The notes under the pieces: model-generated
The model's input: only the letters and a program-made list of their open reading frames with translations
What the model was told of the DNA's origin: nothing
The model's database searches: none
Position numbers and translations under genes: made by a program
Part shown: piece by piece, positions 1 to 6,252 of the stretch
How positions within the stretch are numbered: position 1 is the first letter of the stretch
Layout: each line of letters starts with the position of its first letter
Assembly (NCBI GenBank): GCA_947464585.1
Contig: CANHYS010000092.1
Coordinates: forward strand, 1-7,376
DNA length: 7,376 nucleotides
Origin: Planctomycetaceae bacterium
GTDB taxonomy: Bacteria > Planctomycetota > Planctomycetia > Pirellulales > UBA1268
Direction: 5' to 3'

Positions 1-587
1 CCGAAGGCATGCCCGGCGCGGTCCGCCACGCTGACGACATCAGCCGCTCAAGCAGCCAGTTTTTCATGCCGCAGCAGTTCAAGAATCCGGCCAACCCCGA
101 GGTTCATCGCAGGACGACGGCCGCGGAAATCTGGGAAGACACCGAGGGTCAGATCGACATCCTCGTCTGCGGCGTGGGCACCGGCGGCACGATCACCGGC
201 TGCGGCGAGGCGCTCAAGGCCAAGAAGCCCGACCTCAAGGTCGTGGCCGTCGAGCCGGCCAACAGTCCGGTGATCTCGCAGAAGCTCGCCGGCGAACCGA
301 TCAAGCCGGGGCGGCATACGATCCAGGGCATCGGCGCGGGCTTCATTCCCGACATCCTCAACCTCAACATCATCGACGAGGTGGTCAAGGTCGACGACGA
401 GGATGCGATGGAGACGGCGAGGCAGATGGCGAAGCGGGAGGGGCTGATGTGCGGCATCAGCTGCGGCGCGGCGGCATGGGGCGCCCTGCAGGTGGCGCGG
501 CGGCCCGAGAACGCCGGCAAACTGATCGTCGTCGTCCTCCCCGACCTGGGTGAGCGCTACCTCTCGACCCGACTCTTTCCAGAGTGA
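1..587 (+). CDS. cysK: Cysteine synthase A (O-acetylserine sulfhydrylase), 3' part only
   Basis: This PLP enzyme makes L-cysteine from O-acetylserine and sulfide in the cytosol. The reading frame is open at the left edge (codons EGMPGA from base 3), so the ATG at base 9 is internal. It aligns with the family's 'EGMKGA' stretch. About 194 residues of a protein normally near 310 residues are present. The N-terminal third with the PLP-binding lysine is missing because the window cuts it. Visible family signatures, in order, are [12 protein letters not shown], the glycine-rich PLP-phosphate loop [27 protein letters not shown], the C-terminal GISCGAA (its Ser corresponds to the residue that contacts the PLP pyridine nitrogen in this fold) and [14 protein letters not shown] with GERYLST. 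Small departures are GISCGAA where GISSGAA is usual and LPDLGER where LPDTGER is usual. The stop is TGA at 585-587. It converges on the esterase gene with an 11-base gap. A cystathionine beta-synthase is less likely, because the C-terminus fits CysK and no CBS domains follow. Confidence 0.95.
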   Translation, partial: EGMPGAVRHADDISRSSSQFFMPQQFKNPANPEVHRRTTAAEIWEDTEGQIDILVCGVGTGGTITGCGEALKAKKPDLKVVAVEPANSPVISQKLAGEPIKPGRHTIQGIGAGFIPDILNLNIIDEVVKVDDEDAMETARQMAKREGLMCGISCGAAAWGALQVARRPENAGKLIVVVLPDLGERYLSTRLFPE

Positions 588-601
588 CGCTCCCGTCCCT
601 A
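585..601. other. Short dyad at the cysK/esterase convergent junction
   Basis: The junction between the two converging stop codons holds a 4-bp dyad, GACG (586-589) and CGTC (594-597), around the loop CTCC. It is followed by CCTA, whose CTA is the minus-strand TAG stop. A nearly identical arrangement sits at the other convergent junction (4432-4447), and the two share the 9-mer CCGTCCCTA. On the + strand the dyad is followed by ATTTT, a very weak U-tract. The stem is too short to call a terminator with confidence. It is recorded because it recurs. Confidence 0.3.
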
Positions 602-1498
602 TTTTCGTTGGCTGAAGAGCCAGTCGAGCACGAACCCATCACGGTAGGCGGGCGTCCACGAATCGTGGCCCACGCCCGGCAGTTCTGAGTAGATGGGCCG
701 GCCGCCGGCAGCCTTCACCGCTGCGATCATGGTTCGCGACCGATCGACCGGCACGGCCGTATCGGCGTCGCCATGGAAACACCAGATCGGCAGTGACGCA
801 ATGCGGCCGGCAACGCGATCATCGCCGCCGCCGCAGACCGGCAGGATGGCGGCGAAGCGGTCGGGCATCCGTGCCGCCAGATCCCAGGTGCCGTAACCAC
901 CCATCGAGAGTCCGGTGAGGTAGATGCGGGCGGGATCGATCGCCTCGCGCACGAGAGTCTCCTCGAGCGCCTTCATGGCTGCCGCCAGGTCGATGGTGGG
1001 CGTGGTGGGCTGCGGCGTGCTCGTCGCATCAGCCCAGGATACATCCACCCAGCGTTCGTCCATGCGGCACTGCGGTGCGAGCACGAAGCATGGGTGTCGT
1101 TGGCGCAGGGCGGGATCGGCCAGCCACGTGGGCAGATACTTGAGTTGTTTGAGGTTGTCGTTGCCCCGTTCGCCAGCGCCATGCAGGAAGAGCACGAGCG
1201 GATACCGGTGGCCATCGCGTCCATCGCCGGCGACGGATGCCGGGCGGAGCAGTCGATAGCGGAATCCTACCGTCTCGTTCCCCTCGGTGATGCTGACGGA
1301 CCGCTCTTCGTAGAGCGTCGTCAGGTCGGCGTTCATCGCGGCGGGGTTCTGGGGGATGGATGGCACGGCTTGCACAGGTGCTTCCTCGGCGCGGGTGGGG
1401 ATCGGCATAGAGCAGGCAAGCCCTGTCAGGCAGGTGAAGAATTGGGTGCCGGCAAGCGAAACAAGTGCGCTGAGACGTGGCATGGGTGCGATACTCAT
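599..1498 (-). CDS. Secreted alpha/beta-hydrolase (prolyl-oligopeptidase-like / carboxylesterase family)
   Basis: This is a predicted exported serine hydrolase of the COG4099/DLH-like alpha/beta-hydrolase group, 299 residues from ATG 1498. A TTG lies directly before that ATG, and another in-frame ATG at 1483 (MPRLSALVSL) could also start it. Residues about 8-30 are hydrophobic with an Arg before them, and TRA-EE near residues 35-38 is a plausible signal-peptidase site, so it probably acts in the cell envelope or outside. The fold signatures are LVLFLHGAGERGN (about 102-113, oxyanion region), the nucleophile elbow GLSMGG with Ser198, HGDADTAVP with Asp246, and GVGHDSW with His278, so the catalytic triad is complete. 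The substrate is unknown; candidates are esters of sugars, polysaccharides or peptides. Only 7 bases separate its start from the stop of the upstream J-domain gene, so it is probably the second gene of that transcription unit. No strong Shine-Dalgarno is visible, which would fit translational coupling. Confidence 0.88.
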   Translation of the reverse strand: MSIAPMPRLSALVSLAGTQFFTCLTGLACSMPIPTRAEEAPVQAVPSIPQNPAAMNADLTTLYEERSVSITEGNETVGFRYRLLRPASVAGDGRDGHRYPLVLFLHGAGERGNDNLKQLKYLPTWLADPALRQRHPCFVLAPQCRMDERWVDVSWADATSTPQPTTPTIDLAAAMKALEETLVREAIDPARIYLTGLSMGGYGTWDLAARMPDRFAAILPVCGGGDDRVAGRIASLPIWCFHGDADTAVPVDRSRTMIAAVKAAGGRPIYSELPGVGHDSWTPAYRDGFVLDWLFSQRK

Positions 1499-1505
1499 CA
1501 AGACG

Positions 1506-2219
1506 TTAATCTGCCGCGGGACCGATCGCCAGTTTTACACGGCGGGGCATGGACATCCGCGAAAAGAGGCCGACGGCCCCGGCGGGCAGGCCCAGGAATT
1601 CCAGGTGCGGGAACCACGCCGGTACCTCGGCGGCCAGTTTTCCGACAGCCGTGCCCCGCAGGTCGAGGGATCGCAGGCTGGTCAGGCCCTTGAGTTGCAG
1701 GAGTCCCTCATCGGTGAGTCGGCCTCCGGCGAGGTCGAGCACTGCCAGGTCCTTCAGCGAGTCTGCCCGAAACCCCAGGAGGATCGCGAACACATCGTCG
1801 GCGGCGGGGCCGCGGAGCCGCACCGAGACCAGTTTGTCGGCAACGTGGCCAAAGTCATCACCGAATGATTTGCGGAGCCAATCGGCCTCCTCCATCTCCA
1901 CCTCACCGCCGCGATCGATCGCTTCGCTCACGACATCCTGCTGCTGGGCGTAGGCCTCGATCTTCGATGCCAGCCATTCGAGTTTGCCCGCCTTGAACTG
2001 CACGAAGTCATTGGCCTCCTCGAAGGCCTTCTGCAGGAGCACGAACTGCGCCGGATCGCCGCCGCGGTCGGGGTGCATGGCCATCGCCTTGGCGAGGTAC
2101 GCCTGTTTGACGTCCTCCGCGGTGACCGGAGGCAAGAGGCCCAGAACGGTCAGGCACTTTGGGTGGTGTGGGGATGCTGGCGAAGGATCGCGAGATGATG
2201 GGGACTGTGAAGAAGTCAT
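1506..2219 (-). CDS. J-domain (DnaJ-like) protein with C-terminal leucine-rich repeats
   Basis: A 237-residue cytosolic protein with no signal peptide or membrane segment. After a Ser/Pro-rich start, a compact J domain spans about residues 22-75: VLGLLPPVTAEDVKQAY, then the HPD motif at 49-51 in AMHPDRGGDPAQF, then a third helix, LLQKAFEEAND. HPD is the motif by which J proteins stimulate Hsp70 (DnaK) ATPase. A charged, probably helical linker with Glu-rich GEVEMEEADW follows. From about 158 there are leucine-rich repeats, LAVLDLAGGRLTDEGLLQL and LTSLRSLDLRGTAVG, and a divergent one at FPHLEFLGLP. The zinc-finger and substrate domains of true DnaJ are absent, so this is a class C-type J protein in which the LRRs may bind the client. 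The start is uncertain: ATG 2219 has no Shine-Dalgarno, whereas in-frame GTG 2267 has GAGGA five bases upstream and would add 16 residues. The esterase gene follows 7 bases after its stop. Confidence 0.82.
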   Translation of the reverse strand: MTSSQSPSSRDPSPASPHHPKCLTVLGLLPPVTAEDVKQAYLAKAMAMHPDRGGDPAQFVLLQKAFEEANDFVQFKAGKLEWLASKIEAYAQQQDVVSEAIDRGGEVEMEEADWLRKSFGDDFGHVADKLVSVRLRGPAADDVFAILLGFRADSLKDLAVLDLAGGRLTDEGLLQLKGLTSLRSLDLRGTAVGKLAAEVPAWFPHLEFLGLPAGAVGLFSRMSMPRRVKLAIGPAAD

Positions 2220-2269
2220 ACGCCGTTGCCGCCAAAGGCCTTGGAAACCCTCGCAAGGTAAAGGCACAG

Positions 2270-2330
2270 CAATCCTCGTGCAACGCTCGCCTTGATCCAG
2301 TTCGCAAGGACGCCTATTTTCCGAGGATTG
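2270..2330. promoter_or_regulatory. Divergent control region with perfect 9-bp inverted repeat (candidate operator)
   Basis: Between the J-domain gene and the parvulin-like gene, CAATCCTCG (2270-2278) and CGAGGATTG (2322-2330) form a perfect 9-bp inverted repeat separated by 43 bases. The repeat encloses the predicted + strand promoter, and its right arm starts one base after the -10. Read in each direction of transcription, both divergent genes carry CGAGGATTG upstream. The left copy also supplies the Shine-Dalgarno-like GAGGA for the alternative GTG start of the J-domain gene. An 8-base direct repeat, TCGCAAGG, is also present at 2251-2258 and 2302-2309. A shared operator for both genes is an inference. 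Confidence 0.35.
2292..2320 (+). promoter_or_regulatory. Candidate sigma-70-type promoter for the parvulin-like gene
   Basis: TTGATC (2292-2297) matches four of six bases of the -35 consensus. After exactly 17 bases, TATTTT (2315-2320) matches four of six bases of the -10 consensus. Transcription would begin near 2327, giving a leader of about 30 bases before ATG 2358 that includes the Shine-Dalgarno. The element sits inside the 9-bp inverted repeat. The match is moderate, but the spacing and position are right. Confidence 0.45.
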
Positions 2331-2342
2331 TCAGCAGGTGCC

Positions 2343-2349
2343 AAGGAGG
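2343..2349 (+). promoter_or_regulatory. Strong ribosome binding site fixing the parvulin-like gene start
   Basis: AAGGAGG lies 8 bases before ATG 2358 and is a full Shine-Dalgarno match. It decides this start over the upstream in-frame TTG at 2292, which has no such site and overlaps the predicted -35 box. It also shows that this organism uses Shine-Dalgarno initiation for at least some genes. Confidence 0.85.
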
Positions 2350-2357
2350 GCGGTACG

Positions 2358-4430
2358 ATGAGACGTTTCTGGCAGCAACTCGGCGAGCGAATCACGGCTG
2401 GGCTGGGCCGACGGCCAGGCCCGGTCCGCGAGATCGGTGGCGCGATGCTTGTCATCGCGGCCTGCCTGCTCTGGCGAGGTCTCTCCGGATCGCCACAGGC
2501 CGACGCAAAACCGCCACTGGGTGCCGCGACCACGACGGGCAAAAATGCCGCGCCGAAAAATGCCGTGGCAAGTGCCCCCGCCGACCAGATCATGGCGCTG
2601 GTCAACGGTTCTGAGATCACGCAGCCCCAACTGGCTGCCGAATGCCTGAGCCGCCACGGCAACGCCGTTCTGGAGGCGACGGTGAATCGCGAGATCATCT
2701 TGCAGGCCTGCGGTCGGCAGGGCATCGTCATCACGCCACAGGATGTCGATGCCGAGATCGACGCGATGGCGAAGCGGTTCAGCGTGCCCCGAGACAAGTG
2801 GATCAGTCTCATCGAACAAGAACGCGGCATCTCGCCGCGGCAATATTCAGAAGACATTGTCTGGCCGATGCTCGCCCTGCGGCGGTTGGCCCATGCCGGC
2901 AGCGAGCCGACGCCTGAAGAGGTGAAACAGGCATTCGAGAGCCAGTTTGGCGAGGCGATCAAGGCTCGGATCATCGTTGCCCGCTCCAAAAAAGAGGCGG
3001 AGGAACTGCGGGTGAAGGCGCTCACCGCCCCTGACGATTTCGGTGGGCTGGCACGGCAGCATTCCGTCGACGTGGGCAGCGCGAGCGCCAACGGCTGGGT
3101 GCAGCCCATCCGCCGGCACTCCGGCGACGCGGGGTTCGAGCAGGCGGTGTTTTCGTTGCGGCCGGGCGACATCTCGACGGTCGTGCAGGTGGCCGACCAA
3201 TTCATCGTGATCAAGTGCGAGGATCGGCTGCCGCCGGCCGACATGAAACTTGAGGACGTGCGGCCTCGCCTTCTCGAGGAACTTCGTGAACGAAAGAGCC
3301 GATCGGCCTCGGGCGAGGTATTTCGCAGCCTTCAGGATGCATCGACGGTGGAAAACGTGATGAACGACGCGGCCAAGTCGGCCGCCAACCCCGGGGTGGC
3401 AGCCCGCGTCAACGGCAAGCCGATCGAGATCAAAACCGTGCAGGCGATCTGCGTCGAACGTCATGGTCGCGACGTGCTGGAGATCCTGATCACCCGTCGA
3501 CTGATCGAGCAGGCTCTCGCGCGTGAGAAGCGGACTGTGACCCAGGCCGACATCGATGCCGAGATTGCCAGGGCTGCTGAATCCATGGGCTTTCGCAAGC
3601 CGGATGGCTCGGCCGACGTGGCAGCCTGGTTCGACCGCGTGACTCGTGACGAGAAGGTTCCCCTGCGGCACTACGTTGAAGACATCGTGCAGCCGACGGT
3701 GGCGCTCAAGCAGCTTGTGGGCAAGGTTCCGGTGACACAGGATGACCTCGACAAGGCCTTCGAGGCGACCTTCGGCCCCCGTGCCAGGTGCCGCATCGTC
3801 GTTTTGGACAGCCAACGCAGGGCTCAGGAGGTCTGGCAGCTGGCCAGGCAGGATTCCAAGCCTGAGCGGATCGGTGATTTGGCCGAGCAATACTCGGTCG
3901 ATCCCACCAGCCGCACCCTCCGCGGTGAGGTGCCGCCGATCCAGAAGTATGGTGGCCAGCCCGCACTCGAACGGCAGGTGTTTGCGCTCAAGCCCGGTGA
4001 ACTTTCTGGCATCGTCCAGATCGCGGACCGGTTCATGGTGATCCTGTGCGAGGGCTATACCGAAGCCTCACCAGTGAAGTTTGCCGAGGTGCGTGACGAA
4101 CTCTACGACGACATCCACGAGAAGAAGCAACGGATCGAGATGTCGCGGCATTTCGCACATCTCCGCGAGGTCGCCACGATCGATAATTTCCTGGCCGGCA
4201 CGAGCCAGTCACCCACGCAGCCTGCCGGCGATGGGCCCGGCCAGCAGCCCGCCGCCAGGATGGCGCAGCAGGGCGGCGCCATGCCGACGACGGCCGTGCA
4301 ACTCCCACGGAGCCTCGAGGTCGATGTGAACCAGCCCCGCGCCGGTAGCCGCAAGGCAACCGCGGCAGGTCCCGGTCAGCCTGCGTCATCCGGCGTGCGG
4401 CCAGCATCGCTCGACGAGCCGGTGCGGTAG
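2358..4430 (+). CDS. Exported tandem SurA/PpiC-like (parvulin-type) protein, probable chaperone
   Basis: A 690-residue protein with two copies of a SurA-type module. Residues 26-38 are a hydrophobic segment after Arg/Pro-rich residues 1-24, and ADA-K at 48-51 is a possible cleavage site, so it is exported or membrane-anchored. IAAC (33-36) also resembles a lipobox, but the hydrophobic stretch continues past the Cys. Module 1 has a SurA-N-like helical part (about 78-195, from ALVNG) and a rotamase-like domain (about 200-289). Module 2 repeats this (about 347-472 from ARVNG, then 473-566). Paired landmarks are VTPQDVDAEIDA/VTQADIDAEIAR (approximate), EDIVWP/EDIVQP, AFESQFG/AFEATFG, and FSLRPGDISTVVQVADQF/FALKPGELSGIVQIADRF. 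Neither domain has the parvulin 'HILV' histidine (KARIIV, RCRIVV) or the C-terminal catalytic His (QFIVIK, RFMVIL), so isomerase activity is doubtful and a holdase or chaperone role more likely. Residues after about 611 form a Pro/Gln/Ala-rich, probably disordered tail. It converges on the sigma gene 14 bases later. Confidence 0.9.
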   Translation: MRRFWQQLGERITAGLGRRPGPVREIGGAMLVIAACLLWRGLSGSPQADAKPPLGAATTTGKNAAPKNAVASAPADQIMALVNGSEITQPQLAAECLSRHGNAVLEATVNREIILQACGRQGIVITPQDVDAEIDAMAKRFSVPRDKWISLIEQERGISPRQYSEDIVWPMLALRRLAHAGSEPTPEEVKQAFESQFGEAIKARIIVARSKKEAEELRVKALTAPDDFGGLARQHSVDVGSASANGWVQPIRRHSGDAGFEQAVFSLRPGDISTVVQVADQFIVIKCEDRLPPADMKLEDVRPRLLEELRERKSRSASGEVFRSLQDASTVENVMNDAAKSAANPGVAARVNGKPIEIKTVQAICVERHGRDVLEILITRRLIEQALAREKRTVTQADIDAEIARAAESMGFRKPDGSADVAAWFDRVTRDEKVPLRHYVEDIVQPTVALKQLVGKVPVTQDDLDKAFEATFGPRARCRIVVLDSQRRAQEVWQLARQDSKPERIGDLAEQYSVDPTSRTLRGEVPPIQKYGGQPALERQVFALKPGELSGIVQIADRFMVILCEGYTEASPVKFAEVRDELYDDIHEKKQRIEMSRHFAHLREVATIDNFLAGTSQSPTQPAGDGPGQQPAARMAQQGGAMPTTAVQLPRSLEVDVNQPRAGSRKATAAGPGQPASSGVRPASLDEPVR

Positions 4431-4431
4431 C

Positions 4432-4447
4432 TGACGGGCCGTCCCTA
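4432..4447. other. Short dyad at the parvulin/sigma convergent junction
   Basis: GACG (4433-4436), loop GGC and CGTC (4440-4443) form a 4-bp dyad directly after the TAG of the parvulin-like gene. It is followed by CCTA, whose CTA is the TAG stop of the minus-strand sigma gene. It matches the junction at 585-601 in layout and shares CCGTCCCTA with it. No T-tract follows, so an intrinsic terminator is not supported by this alone. Confidence 0.3.
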
Positions 4448-5965
4448 CTCCAGTTCCGGAAGCACCGCATTCTCGGCGGCGGCCTCGCGGAGCTTCTCCA
4501 TCGCCTTGGCCTCGATCTGCCGGACTCTCTCCTTCGTGACTCCCAGCGCCGAGCCGACCTCCTTGAGGGTCTGCGGCTCACGCTCATGGTCGAGCCCGTA
4601 CCGACGGATGATGATCGTCTGCTCGCGTGAATCGAGCCGGTCAAGGAACTTGCCGACCTGCTTCAGCCGATCGGTCTCCGCCAGCCGCTGCTGGTATTCG
4701 TCGGTTCGTCGGTCGGTCGCCGACTGCAGGAGTTCCATGTCGGCTGCCCGGAAGCGGTCGCGCCGGCGATGCTCGTCAGGGATCGTGCGGGCGTAGTTCT
4801 TCATGATCGCCCACGATCCGTAGGTGCTGAACTTATTGCCGCGAGCGTAGTCGAACTTCTCCACGGCTCGGATCAGCGACATGTTGCCGTCGCTGACCAG
4901 ATCGAAGAAGCTGTCGCCGGCAGCGACCCGTCGCTTGGCGATCGAAACCACGAGCCGCAGATTGGCCCTCACGATCCGGTTCTTGATCTCGACGATCTCC
5001 CCGTAGAGCCGGTCGATCTGGTCCATCAGCCGGGCGTTGGGGCGGTCGACATCGAGTTCCGCCCGCAACGTCGTCGCCTTGTGCTTCAGGTAATTGAACT
5101 TCCGGAACAGCCACACCTCCTGCTCGCGTGTCAGCAGCGGCACCTCGTAGAGGCTTGCCAGATACGCGGGCAGGCCGGATGGCCGCCGCACCCGCTTCGC
5201 CGCATCGTGGAGCCCCGGGTAGGGCTCGTTCACCACCTTCTCAGCGCTCTTCCGCGAAAACAGGGCGTTGGGAATGCAGTCCAGAGGCAACTGCATGATG
5301 TGCTCGGCCCGCTGCGACAGGATCACGCGGTAGATGCTCGCCTTGGAGCGGTGGTACCGCTTGGCGATCGACTCGACCGTTTCTCCACGATGGTAGTGCT
5401 GGTAAATCCGCTCGCAGTTCTCAGGCCGCAGGCGACCGTCGGCGACCGGAAACACCGCCTCGGACGCATGCTCCTGGTCGTGCCGCTTGATCGTGTAGCG
5501 GATCGTTTCAACGCTGCGGTTGAGGCGGATGGCGATCCGACGGTGCACGTCGGCCGGGCAGGCACCGGCCAGAGCGAGTCGGCGGGCCCAGCCGATGATC
5601 CGGTCGTGCTCATCCTGGGACAGTTGGCTGAAACGGCTCCCCCGCTCGATGCGGAGCGGGTTGTCGCGGATGAAACGCTCGACGGCACTGGCGAGAAAAC
5701 CAACTCGGCGGCGGCCCCCGACGAGGTGCCGTTCAGCGACCAGGCCATGGTCCCGCCACCTTGAGATGGTCTTGGTCGAAACGTTGAACTGGTTCGCAAG
5801 ATCCTCAATCGTCAGCACCTCGTCTCCGGCTGCCTGCGGGTGGCTGGTCGAGTCGCCGTTGGTGGGGTCGGCAAGCCCGGCGTGGCCGTGACCACGGTCG
5901 GCGCCTTCTTCAAACAGGTGGAGAAGACTGGTTTCGGGAAGCGATGAATCGAAATTCGACCGCAT
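4445..5965 (-). CDS. Sigma-70 family RNA polymerase sigma factor with HTH-rich N-terminal half
   Basis: A 506-residue sigma factor. The start at ATG 5965 is fixed by GGAGGT five bases upstream; a longer frame to 6064 exists but has no support. Residues about 49-100 look like a MerR/excisionase-type HTH (LTIEDLANQFNVSTKTISRW, with GGRRRVGF as a wing). Residues about 115-162 (PADVHRRIAIRLNRSVETIR) and 178-220 (ETVESIAKRYHRSKASIYRV) look like two more HTH segments. Next come region 1.2 (about 271-304, VPLLTREQEVWLFRKFNYLK) and region 2 (about 325-400), with NLRLVVSIAKR, DLVSDGNMSLIRAVEKFDY and KFSTYGSW. Region 4 (436-495) follows, with TLKEVGSALGVTKERVRQIE. Only about 40 residues separate regions 2.4 and 4.1, so region 3 seems missing. 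Residues aligned with E. coli RpoD W434, Q437 and T440 are Ala386, Lys389 and Ala392, so -10 recognition is probably altered. Overall it resembles group 2-type factors that I associate with planctomycetes. No anti-sigma gene is adjacent. Confidence 0.92.
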   Translation of the reverse strand: MRSNFDSSLPETSLLHLFEEGADRGHGHAGLADPTNGDSTSHPQAAGDEVLTIEDLANQFNVSTKTISRWRDHGLVAERHLVGGRRRVGFLASAVERFIRDNPLRIERGSRFSQLSQDEHDRIIGWARRLALAGACPADVHRRIAIRLNRSVETIRYTIKRHDQEHASEAVFPVADGRLRPENCERIYQHYHRGETVESIAKRYHRSKASIYRVILSQRAEHIMQLPLDCIPNALFSRKSAEKVVNEPYPGLHDAAKRVRRPSGLPAYLASLYEVPLLTREQEVWLFRKFNYLKHKATTLRAELDVDRPNARLMDQIDRLYGEIVEIKNRIVRANLRLVVSIAKRRVAAGDSFFDLVSDGNMSLIRAVEKFDYARGNKFSTYGSWAIMKNYARTIPDEHRRRDRFRAADMELLQSATDRRTDEYQQRLAETDRLKQVGKFLDRLDSREQTIIIRRYGLDHEREPQTLKEVGSALGVTKERVRQIEAKAMEKLREAAAENAVLPELE

Positions 5966-5970
5966 AAGAC

Positions 5971-5976
5971 ACCTCC
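5971..5976 (-). promoter_or_regulatory. Ribosome binding site fixing the sigma factor start
   Basis: On the minus strand GGAGGT lies five bases before ATG 5965. It marks this ATG as the real start. It excludes the 33 extra codons upstream, which would read a Pro/aromatic-rich stretch (GYGCPLASLNWFVFLF) unlike the rest of the protein. Confidence 0.85.
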
Positions 5977-6182
5977 AATTGCCGACAATCCGTGCCGGGG
6001 GAAAGGCGAACAAAAACACAAACCAGTTGAGGGAGGCCAAGGGGCATCCATACCCCGCCGCCACCTCTCAAGGACGTGAGTTATACGGCTGCCAGCTGGA
6101 AACGGTTCGCGGCAGCGCGGATTTCTTGAGGCATTTTTGGCCGGTCGTCACCGCCGTTCGCCCTGGCTGTCCGCTACCACGT

Positions 6183-6217
6183 CGCCGCAACCCGTTGGCC
6201 GTCAACGCCTTGCGGCG
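6183..6217. repeat. Large hairpin-forming dyad in the intergenic region
   Basis: The outer arms CGCCGCAA (6183-6190) and TTGCGGCG (6210-6217) pair over 8 bp. Inside them, after a symmetric CC/CC mismatch, CGTTG (6193-6197) pairs with CAACG (6203-6207) around the loop GCCGT. A competing hairpin, AACGCC (6204-6209), loop TTGC, GGCGTT (6214-6219), uses the same right arm. No T-tract follows on either strand, so it is not a typical terminator. It could be a REP-like palindrome, a protein-binding dyad or an RNA structure. Confidence 0.5.
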
Positions 6218-6240
6218 TTCCTTCGGTATCTCGGGGGGGG

Positions 6241-6252
6241 CGAGAATTCTCG
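6241..6252. promoter_or_regulatory. Perfect 12-bp palindrome, candidate operator
   Basis: CGAGAATTCTCG is a perfect palindrome, preceded by eight G residues and followed by TTTT. It stands between the divergent sigma and secreted-protein genes, where a dimeric HTH regulator could bind. On sequence alone it is only a candidate. Confidence 0.3.

Noticed and set aside
609..622. A 5-bp hairpin (TGGCT, loop GAAG, AGCCA) near the end of the esterase gene as a terminator
   Set aside because: It lies inside the coding sequence, the stem is short, and no T-tract follows on either strand.
599..1498. The esterase as a lipoprotein through Cys29
   Set aside because: The residues before Cys29 are G-L-A, with Gly at -3, which does not fit a lipobox; an ordinary signal peptide is more likely.
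2847..3890. A 347-codon minus-strand frame opposite the parvulin-like gene
   Set aside because: The + strand frame has clear duplicated SurA/PpiC modules. The antisense frame shows no recognisable domain and arises from codon bias.
4769..5764. A 331-codon + strand frame opposite the sigma gene
   Set aside because: It is the antisense of conserved sigma regions 2 and 1.2. It is His/Val-rich and has no ribosome site or domain.
6183..6217. Integron attC-like site
   Set aside because: The dyad is attractive, but the required core motifs (RYYYAAC and GTTRRRY) are not present in the right places and no integrase or cassette gene is nearby.
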